Shown here: positions 34,692-43,934 of the stretch, in pieces
Position numbering within the stretch: the first letter of the stretch is position 1
How the letters are laid out: every line of letters begins with the position of its first letter
Assembly: GCF_040869045.1 (NCBI RefSeq)
Contig: NC_090319.1
Location: forward strand, 390,119,601 to 390,183,600
From: Eurosta solidaginis
Lineage: Eukaryota > Arthropoda > Insecta > Diptera > Tephritidae
Direction of reading: 5' to 3'
Length of the DNA: 64,000 nt
Notes under the pieces: generated by a model
The model's input: only the letters and a program-made list of their open reading frames with translations
What the model was told of the DNA's origin: nothing
Databases searched by the model: none
Made by a program: the position numbers and the translations under genes

Positions 34692-35644
34692 TTATATATT
34701 ACGTATGCTATAAAGTGAGGACTGTTTTATAAATTCATCTAATTTTACTTCAAATAGCTCCGATGTCACAGGAGTGCCAGGTGACCAGAGTGGGTCACGC
34801 ACAACATACTCCACCCACACTTTGCTGTACAATTGTTTCAGCAGTTCTTTCACATTTAACGCTGCCGTGTCGGTGTAGAGCACAAATCTAAAAACAGAAG
34901 TAAATTATAATTACATACCTACATACATACTATGTATACAGCGTTTAATGTACGGGAGTTGTGTACTTACTTCAAACCAGAAGGTGTTTCTAAATAGTGG
35001 AGTGCATATCTATTAGTTTTGTAGCAGAGAAATCCTTCACGCGGATCATATGGAGATATTTTACTGACAAATGATTTGATTGAAAAGAGCATACCATAAG
35101 TAAGTTTTGCTTCCTACAAAAAACATTCTTTAAAAATAAGAAAAAGTTGGCACTTTATAAAATTGGTGGTAATTCTTTACTTTATCTCAGAAAAACTCGT
35201 CCACAAATATCAGTTGTTAAAAGGCGCGTTTTGGACCCTGGAGCTCTCCGAAACCGGCGGTGGAATCCATAGTATTTTCAGACCACCTTTCGGCATTGGC
35301 GGTTTGGTGAGCAAATCACTTTTACCCAGTTTTTGTATGGGTACCCCAAAATCATCAAAATTACAACCACATGAAAATTATCAGTTTCGTTTGCAAAAAT
35401 CTCTGGAAAGAAATAAAACTTTCAATTTGCGCTTTCGGATTCGTGTCGTGGGGGTCCAAAGCGCGTCTTTTGCACCTTCTCCCGATATGTTTGACCGAGT
35501 TTTAGCAGTTGTGAACTAAAGTAAAGAATTACCAAATTGGTTTACTTCTTCTCGGCTGACGCCAGATTTTTTCGTACGGTTCCATTCTGCATAATATAGC
35601 ATCGTTCCGAACTTGTCGAAGATATATAAGTGATAGATAGTCAT
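34692..35644 (-). CDS. Bet5: TRAPP complex subunit 1 (TRAPPC1/Bet5 homologue)
   Basis: Small longin-fold subunit of the TRAPP tethering complex, which acts as a Rab1 exchange factor in ER-Golgi transport. Exons in transcript order: 35644-35546 (ATG at 35644-35642), 35113-34971, 34887-34692 (TAA); 438 nt, 145 residues, the same length as the human protein. Residues 1-33 read [20 protein letters not shown] and WNRTKKSG; exon 2 gives [20 protein letters not shown] and TPSGLK; exon 3 gives [18 protein letters not shown] and PGTPV. All junctions are GT-AG and in frame. Intron 1 (35114-35545) contains a TIR element at 35168-35533. The start codon lies about 160 bp from the edge of a 7-kb palindrome, leaving little room for a native promoter. 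Identification is very secure. Confidence 0.95.
35168..35533. mobile_element. MITE with 17-bp perfect TIRs in Bet5 intron 1
   Basis: GGTAATTCTTTACTTTA at 35168-35184 and its exact complement at 35517-35533. A 118-codon open frame crosses it (35163-35519) but shows no domain. A related copy appears to surround the retroposons at 47150-48230. Confidence 0.75.
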
Positions 35645-36139
35645 TTATGAGTTTAATCCTATTGAATCGGAGAAACTATTTTTTTTATTTACCATTTTTA
35701 TTTGCAATAACATATGTAAAACAGCTGATGGGGTGCACCACCAAAGAAATTGAAATTTGGCACCACTTCAAAATGCATAATAACATTATTGCCTATGTAA
35801 ATATAAGAAGGTTGAACTCGCTGCTTCAAAATTCAGCGAGAAAACAAAAATTTTCTGAAAGAGCAGGTTAGTGGAGTTCACCATACTCTTTGGCTCGTCT
35901 TTCGCACCGCGCGGCGAAAACGAATTCTAATTGAATTTTCGTGATTTTCGTGTAGTTTTGTTTTGGATTTGGTCGGTCGCGTAGTTTTTGGTTTTATTTA
36001 AATAATTATTTATCAGTGAATAATTATTTAAATAAGTTCTAAAGTGTTGTTGAAAAGTGAAGTGCTTTAAAGGATTAAAAAATAAATTGTGATTAAAAAG
36101 TGAAGTAACAAAAGAAACTATGTGAAGTGCAAAGTTAAG

Positions 36140-36182
36140 CAATGTCGGCCATTGCTGAAAATAATAAGAAAAGAAATACCAA
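36140..36182 (+). other. Conserved ATG leader in left palindrome arm
   Basis: 'aagcaATGTCGGCCATTGC' opens a 14-codon frame (MSAIAENNKKRNTK, then stop or a possible donor aagtaatt). The mirror copy in the right arm is at about 42504-42465 on the minus strand (MSAIAENNTKRNTK). The upstream ~250 bp looks like an AT-rich 5' UTR. It may be a first coding exon retained or captured by the element; speculative. Confidence 0.35.
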
Positions 36183-36841
36183 GTAATTGTTTCAAAAATG
36201 AATTAATAAGTGGTGATTTGTCGGTTTAGTAAAATTAAAGTAATCAAAGTAAAAAACCGTTCTGAGTGAAATAAAGAAATATGACGGATACGCGCTAATT
36301 TTTATGAGCGCCTGGTGAAGTCAAAATTTCCCTTTAAAATCTCTGGCAAAATAAATTAAAGAAAATTTGCTTAGGAGAGAAGTAAGTAGGAGGGAATGGA
36401 AGTTTTCCTCGCCTAAGTTATAAGATTGTGTTAGTTTTGGCCTATACGTACGAGACCAGACGAAAAGTTTGCATGGGTTAGTAGGAAGAATCAAATTTTA
36501 AATTTTGTCTGACTTTCTATTTTTTGTTCTTCCTCTTATGTTTGTGATTTTCAGAATGAGACGTTGGCGGGAATGTAAGATTTCCTCGGCAAAAAATTTA
36601 AGATTGTGTTAGTTTTGGCCTATATGTACGAGGCCGGACAAAATGTTTGAATGTGTTGGTAAGAAGAATCGACACAAAATCAAAATTTAAGATTTTGTCT
36701 CTGGTTTGACTTTTGTGCTTGTGGATGAGGCGAAGGCGGGTATGGAAGTTAGGAAAAATGCTTGCATATTTTAGCGACATTTGCTATTTTATATAGGTAT
36801 TTTTATAATTTCAGCTAAAAAAAAAATAAAAAAGGATCAAC

Positions 36842-36915
36842 TAGAGCGGGCTTTGAACCCACGAAATCGTACAACAATGTACTTGACTACACAGCTGTGC
36901 CACAACAGCTTGTGA
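36842..36915 (-). other. tRNA-like Pol III box module in left arm
   Basis: The minus strand shows A-box-like 'tggcacagctgtgtag' and B-box-like 'gggttcaaagccc'. A second module is at 37880-37960; mirrored modules on the plus strand in the right arm are at about 39995-40065 and 41025-41095. The acceptor ends do not pair, so these are tRNA-derived or SINE-like rather than functional tRNAs. Confidence 0.5.
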
Positions 36916-37274
36916 AAATTAATAGCCTAACAGGTAGTTATAAGGATGAGTTTCAATCTAGTGAGTGGAGAATGATGAGTGAATGCGTGGGACATATATA
37001 TAATTTCTAACTTGGAAACATATTTATATGTTGTACAAAGGAGATAGCTCTATTATCCTCTTTGGTTTGTATAGTACTTTTTACTTAGCAGCATTCATTA
37101 GAGATGCGAAATGCAATACTTAACCATGTACCATATGACGTAGGCGGGAATGTAAGATTTCCTCGCCAAAATCTAATGTTGTGTTAGTTTTGGCCTATAT
37201 GTACGAGGCCGGACGAAATGTTTGAATGTGTTGGTAATAAGAATCGACACAAAATCAAAATTTAATATTTTGTG

Positions 37275-37564
37275 TAGAGTTTTGCTTTTTCGTTCATTTC
37301 AGAGATTCGAATCTTTCGTTCTTTTTCTGATGAACGAACAAGTTGTTCTTTTTGTTCATCCGTTCTTTTTTTTTCAAGCAAATTTGTTCACTGCTGCTTG
37401 CACCCGCGAAAAAAGCCAATAAGTATAGATGGGGGTGTGTATGCAGCAATGCTTTGTGTAAGAACTAAAAGAACAAATAGAACCGAAATCGAAGATCTAG
37501 TTCACTTGTTCAGTTGAGAGACCCGGTCAGTTGAACAAGTTCAGAACGAAACGACCCAACTCTA
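37275..37564. mobile_element. 290-bp hAT-type MITE, left arm copy
   Basis: Ends tagagtt...aactcta, flanked by 8-bp near-duplicates attttgtg (37267-37274) and attttgtc (37565-37572). The orthologous copy in the opposite arm is at 40369-40658. Confidence 0.75.
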
Positions 37565-38404
37565 ATTTTGTCTCTGGTTTGACTTTTGTGCTTGTGGGAG
37601 AGGAGAAGGCGGGTATGGAAGTTAGGAAAAATGTTTGCATATTTTTAGCGACATTTGCTATTATATATGGTCGCCTATTACCATGCCAGCTTTCGATGGC
37701 TCTTTTACCATTGAGAACAATTTCAAACAATTGAAGAAATTTCAAACAATGTTTGAATTTTGGTTAAAAAATGTTTCTTTGATATTGTGAAAACGCCTTA
37801 TCGGCAAAATTTTGCTATGTTGTTTGGCGCATTTTTATAATTTCAGCTAAAAAAAAAAATAAAGAAAAATTAACTTGGCCGGGCTTTGAACCCACGGAAA
37901 CCTACAACAATTTAGCAGTCTATACAGCTATGCCACATTAGCTGACAAATGCCATTGGCCAAACAAGCAGTTATATGCATGATGCTTGAGTTTCAGTCTA
38001 GTGAGCGGTGTGTGAATGCGTGGGACATACATACTAAGTAACGGTATTTCTGACTTCTAAACACATTTATATGTTGTACAAAGAAGATAGCTCGATTATC
38101 CTTTGGTTTGTATATTACTTTTTCCTTTGCAGCATTCATTTATGGATGAGTATTTTAACTTATATTTTTCTAACATACTCCAGTAACCCTACATATTTTT
38201 CTGATGGCCTGGTGTATTGGGCTCTTTTATATATTTTCGGGCTTCCTCTGTGGCCTTTGATGATTTTGGTTGTTGATTGATTGATTTTGGATGATTTAAA
38301 GAAGAAAAAATATAAAAATAAATAAAATGTGGTATTCGAACCCAGAATCATCAAAAGTTGCGCGCGCAGTGGGGCGAGGACATTATGAATTATGAATGAA
38401 AGTT

Positions 38405-38800
38405 TGTTAATTGCCACACACCTAAGAATTTAAGGCCACCACTGTTAAAATCAATTGGTGGAAGAGAACAAGTACCATAATTGCCTGCCAAAAAGCATCC
38501 CAATTTCGGCATAGATTGTACCGAAAGAGAAACAAAGTAGGCAAGACAATATGATTTTTATTCAATTTATTTGTATTTTGACATTTCTCACGTTATCAAA
38601 CATTACGAATGAAATTTTGTTAATTGCCTCACACCTAAGAATTTAAAGGCCACCGCGGTTAAAATCAATTGGTAGAAGTAAACAAGGAATATAATTTTTT
38701 GCCAAAAAGCACCCCAATTTCGGCATACATTTTACCGAAAGAGTAACAAAGTAGACAAGATCTTAGACAAGATCAATTTTATTCATTCTATTTGTTTGTA
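38405..38800. repeat. Two ~210-bp tandem modules near the palindrome centre
   Basis: 'cacacctaagaatttaa' followed by 'ttaaaatcaattggt' and 'ccaatttcggcata' occurs at about 38416 and again at about 38632. The mirror pair lies at about 39130-39510 in the right arm. Confidence 0.75.
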
Positions 38801-40368
38801 TTTTGACATTTCTCATATTTTACGCGGCGAAAATATGCTCGCCGCGGCTTGCATTTGGTGAACTTGGCAAACACGAAAAATAGTGTGTGGCATGTGGTGA
38901 ACTCCACTAATTTGTTCTTCTGGACTCAACTCGCCAAAAAAACTCTTATACTGGCGTGTTCAACCTTCTTATAATTTTAATTTCTTTTTTTGGCGAGTTG
39001 AGTCCAGAAGAACAAATTAGTGGAGTTCACCACATGCCACACATTATTTTTCGTGTTTGCCAAATTCACCAAATGCAAGCCGCGGCGAGCATATTTTCGC
39101 CGCGTAAAATATGAGAAGTGTTAAAATACAAATAAAAAGAATGAATAAAAATGATATTGCCTAGAATCTTGTCTACTTTGTTACCCTTTCGGTAAAATGT
39201 ATGCCGAAATTGGGGTGCTTTTCGGCAAAAAATTATATTCCTTGTTTACTTCTACCAATTGATTTTAACCGCGGCGGCCTTTAAATCCTTAGGTGTGAGG
39301 CAATTAACAAACTGTCATTCGTAATGTTTGATAACGTGAGAAATGTCAAAATACAAATAAATTGAATAAAAATCATCTTGTCTTGCCTACTTTGTTTCTC
39401 TTTCGGTGCAATCTATGCCGAAATTGGGATGCTTTTTGGCAGGCAATTATGGTACTTGTTCTCTTCCACCAATTGATTTTAACAGTGGTGGCCTTAAATT
39501 CTTAGGTGTGTGGCAATTAACAAACTTTCATTCATAATGTCCTCGCCCCACTGCGCGCGCAACTTTTGATGATTCTGGGTTCGAATACCACACATTTTAT
39601 TTATTTTTATATTTTTTCTTCTTTAAATCATCCAAAATCAATCAATCAACAACAACCAAAATCATCAAAAGTTGTTCACAAGGCCACAGAGGAAGCCCGA
39701 AAATATATAAAAGAGCCCAATACACCAGGCCATCAGAAAAATATGTAGGCTTACTGGAGTATGTTAGAAAAATTTAAGTTAAAATACTCATCCATAAATG
39801 AATGCTGCAAAGGAAAAAGTAATATACAAACCAAAGGATAATCGAGCTATCTTCTTTGTACAACATATAAATGTGTTTAGAAGTCAGAAATACCGTTACT
39901 TAGTATGTATGTCCCACGCATTCACACACCGCTCACTAGACTGAAACTCAAGAATCATGCATATAACTGCTTGTTTGGCCAATAACATTTGTCAGCTAAT
40001 GTGGCATAGCTGTATAGACTGCTAAATTGTTGTAGGTTTCCGTGGGTTCAAAGCCCGGCCAAGTTAATTTTTCTTTATTTTTTTTTTTTAGCTGAAATTA
40101 TAAAAATGCGCCAAAATAGCAAAATTTTGCCGATAAGGCGTTTCACAATATCAAAGAAACATTTTTTAACCAAAATTCAAACATTGTTTGAAATTTCTTC
40201 AATTGTTTGAAATTGTTCTCAATGGTAAAAGAGCCATCGAAAGCTGGCATGGTAATAGGCGACCATATATAATAGCAAATGTCGCTAAAAATATGCAAAC
40301 ATTTTTCCTAACTTCCATACCCGCCTTCTTCTCACCTACAAGCACAAAAGTCAAACCAGAGACAAAAT

Positions 40369-40658
40369 TAGAGTTGGGTCGTTTCGTTCTGAACTTGTTC
40401 AACTGACCGGGTTTCTCAACTGAACAAGTGAACTAGATCTTCGATTTCGGTTCTATTTGTTCTTTTAGTTCTTACACAAAGCATTGCTGCATACACACCC
40501 CCATCTATACTTATTGGCTTTTTTCGCGGGTGCAAGCAGCAGTGAACAAATTTGCTTGAAAAAAAAAGAACGGATGAACAAAAAGAACAACTTGTTCGTT
40601 CATCAGAAAAAGAACGAAAGATTCGAATCTCTGAAATGAACGAAAAAGCACAACTCTA
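40369..40658. mobile_element. 290-bp hAT-type MITE, right arm copy
   Basis: Ends tagagttg...caactcta with a perfect 8-bp target duplication gacaaaat (40361-40368 and 40659-40666). It is the mirror of the left arm copy, so the MITE inserted before the arms were duplicated. Confidence 0.85.
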
Positions 40659-41657
40659 GACAAAATATTAAATTTTGATTTTGTGTCGATTCTTATTACC
40701 AACACATTCAAACATTTCGTCCGGCCGCGTACATATAGGCCAAAACTAACACAACATTAGATTTTGGCGAGGAAATCTTACATTCCCGCCTACGTCATAT
40801 GGTACAAGGTTAAGTATTGCATTTCGCATCTCTAATGAATGCTGCTAAGTAAAAAGTACTATACAAACCAAAGAGGATAATAGAGCTATCTCCTTTGTAC
40901 AACATATAAATATGTTTCCAAGTTAGAAATTATATATATGTCCCACGCATTCACTCATCATTCTCCACTCACTAGATTGAAACTCATCCTTATAACTACC
41001 TGTTAGGCTATCAAATTTCACAAGCTATTGTGGCACAGCTGTGTAGTCAAGTACGTTGTTGTACGATTTCGTGGGTTCAAAACCCGCTCTAGTTGATCCT
41101 TTTTTATTTTTTTTTTAGCTGAAATTATAAAAATGCCCATATAAAATAGCAAATGTCGCTAAAATATGCAAGCATTTTTCCTAACTTCCATACCCGCCTT
41201 CGCCTCATCCACAAGCACAAAAGTCAAACCAGAGACAAAATCTTAAATTTTGATTTTGTGTCGATTCTTCTTACCAACACATTCAAACATTTTGTCCGGC
41301 ATCGTACATATAGGCCAAAACTAACACAATCTTAAATTTTTTGCCGAGGAAATCTTACATTCCCGCCAACGTCTCATTTCGAAAATCACAAACATAAGAG
41401 GAAGAACAAAAAATAGAAAGAAGTCAGACAAAATTTAAAATTTGATTCTTCCTACTAACCCATGCAAACTTTTCGTCTGGTCTCGTACGTATAGGCCAAA
41501 ACTAACACAATCTTATTTATAACTTAGGCTAGGAAAACTTCCATTCCCTCCTACTTACTTCTCGCCTAGGCAAATTTTCTTTAATTTATTTTGCCAGAGA
41601 TTTTAAAGGGAAATTTTGACTTCACCAGGCGCTCATAAAAATTAGCGCGTATCCGTC

Positions 41658-42360
41658 AAAAATATGAAACGAATTTTTTGGTGTACGTACGGACACATGT
41701 ATGCATCTCCTTTTACGCAAAGAATTTTACGCACGAGGGTGAGTATAGCCATCTCATATTTCGCCCTTTAGAAATAGTAGAAAAAATCCTCTTTCGTTCC
41801 CGCCTTCATCTGATCAACAAACAAACAAATTACAAAAACCCATTGATGCAACCAAAACATTTGCTTATTTATATGTTTTTGCACAGCTTTCATATGCAAC
41901 TAATGCAAACAAAGTATAATTAAACACTTGTTTTGGCAATTGTTATTAGTTGTCAAACACCAAAAACTTGTCCTTGTTTTGGTATCTTTGTTTACTTTTT
42001 AATTTTCTCACACACTGCTTCACTATATATGTACATACATATGTACACAGTTCAGTAGCTTCACCTTTGTTTTGATTTGATGGAAAACAAAATATTTGCT
42101 TATTTATATATTGTTGCACAGCTTTCAAATACAACTTATGCAACATAAATATAATATAAACACTTATTTTGGCAATTATTTCAAAATTAAAATACAAACA
42201 CTTCTTTGCTTTGTCACACTTTCACACTTCTTCCTTTTGCACATTTTTGTTTTGCTACATCTTTCAGCAATGGCCGACATTTAAATCAACAACACAACAC
42301 AAATTTCACAACAAATATTTTTTCTTTCAGACCACTTTTTGATATTATTTACACTATTTC
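41658..42360. repeat. 703-bp segment unique to the right palindrome arm
   Basis: Flanking sequence is continuous in the left arm at 36282/36283. It contains an internal duplication ('ttgcacagctttcatatgc' region at about 41877 and a diverged copy at about 42113) and an extra copy of 'cagcaatggccgacatt' (about 42267). Ends show a short inverted aatatgaaa/tttcatatt. Confidence 0.7.
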
Positions 42361-43248
42361 ATATTTCTTTATTTCACTCAGAACGGTTTTTTACTTTGAT
42401 TACTTTAATTTTACTAAACCGACAAACCACCACTTATTAATTCATTTTTGAAAGAATTACTTCGTATTTCTTTTCGTATTATTTTCAGCAATGGCCGACA
42501 TTGCTTAAATTTGCACTTCACATAGTTTCTTTTGTTACTTCACTTTTTAATCACAATTTCTTTTTTAATCCTTTAAAGCACTTCACTTTTCACCAACACT
42601 TTAGAACTTATTTAAATAATTATTCACTGATAAATAATTATTTAAATAAAACCAAAAACTACGCGACCGACCAAATCCAAAACAAAACTACACGAAAATA
42701 CGAAAATCACGAAAATTCAATTAGAATTCGTTTTCGCCGCGCGGTGCGAAAGACGAGCCAAAGAGTATGGTGAACTCCACTAACCTGCTCTTTCAGAAAA
42801 TTTTTGTTTTCTCGCTGAATTTTGAAGCAGCGAGTTCAACCTTCTTATAATTTCAATTTCTTTGTTATAATTTCAATTTCTTTGTTTGATACAAGAGCTC
42901 TGTTGAAATAACATTATTGCCTATGTAAATACAAGATCTGTTATCATTTCCCCGAATTTAGTACTTTAATTTTTGCGCAGTATGGTAGGCCCAAGAAAGA
43001 AATGACGTATGAATTCACAATGGAAATGACCATCAGCTGAATTTGTATTTTTGCTAGTGTTGGGAACTATCGAATGAATTCAACTATCGATAGTTAGTTA
43101 CTGAATGATTTTAACTATCGAACGAATTTTTTCATTCATTCATTCATTCATTTGATTTGTTCTTTAGCTTGCCAGAAGCCAAAAGAACAATCTCTGGATT
43201 GTTTTAGTTACCCCTCGGGGTAGCTAAAGAACAAACCTATATAAGACA

Positions 43249-43410
43249 AAAAACGTCGTGTTCCAATGAAACGTGATCCAGATACGGCTAGAGATTTAAC
43301 ATGCAAATGCGACAACAATGTGAACCATATGGATCAATTTGTTGTTGCATTTGTATGTTAAATTTCTATCCGTATCTGGATCACGCTACATTGGAACGTA
43401 ACAAAAACGT
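43249..43410. repeat. Subterminal hairpin in the hAT element
   Basis: About 70-bp imperfect inverted arms (43249-43317 and 43338-43410; shared 'gatccagatacgg' core) with a ~20-bp loop. Confidence 0.8.
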
Positions 43411-43934
43411 TAAATATGACTAAAATAGTGTAAATTTTGCTTCAAGTAAATAATGAAAATATTCAATTTAAATGCCTTTGTTACATGTTATGCAAAGCGC
43501 ATGAATGATATGCAAATGACCTTGGTTCGCAACCCACTGAGTTTTTTGGTCTCCCCAAACCTGTGGGGAGATTTTATGCCTCTACAACAACAACAACAGG
43601 AAAGAGGGTTACTTAAGATGGTTTTTTATCTGTATTATTCAAATCTGTTTCAGAGGCATTATTGATTGCCTTAACTTATACATAAGCTACTGTTTTTTTT
43701 TTTTTTTCAAAATTCAGGTCACGTTTAATTAATATAAAAATTGCACATTAAATTTCACTTATAAAAGAAACATAAAACAAATATTTCAAGCACTTAAATA
43801 CTAAAAGTCGCTATAGTTGTTCTAGCCAAAATCGGATAGTGCATGAGGGTCTATATTAAATTTTCGCCGCAGAGATGGCAACTGATTGCGTTATTAAACC
43901 CCTAAAAAAATTGATTGTAAAGTAAATAACACAA

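Larger units (their letters stand above)
35803..42848. repeat. Giant ~7-kb palindrome (foldback-type element)
   Basis: Left arm 35803-38942, spacer 38943-38984, right arm 38985-42848. The arms are reverse complements at high identity over about 3.2 kb; the right arm also has 703 bp (41658-42360) without a left counterpart. The outer ends read ataagaaggttgaac and its complement, and the same end sequence occurs inside the spacer (gttcaaccttcttat, 38959-38973), suggesting two head-to-head copies of one element. Each arm contains internal tandem modules, Pol III-like boxes, a 290-bp MITE and a short conserved leader with an ATG. A 25-bp direct repeat (aataacattattgcctatg...) lies at 35779-35803 and 42907-42931. 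No transposase seen. Confidence 0.9.

Noticed and set aside
35163..35519. 118-codon plus-strand ORF in Bet5 intron 1
   Set aside because: It coincides with a TIR-bounded MITE, has no domain and lies within an intron on the opposite strand; chance open frame.
36842..36915. Functional tRNA gene in the palindrome arm
   Set aside because: A and B boxes are recognisable but acceptor and T-arm pairing is poor; tRNA-derived repeat at best.
36598..42773. Several mirrored 60-90-codon ORFs in the palindrome
   Set aside because: Same short frames appear in both arms only because the DNA is duplicated; no domains and low complexity.
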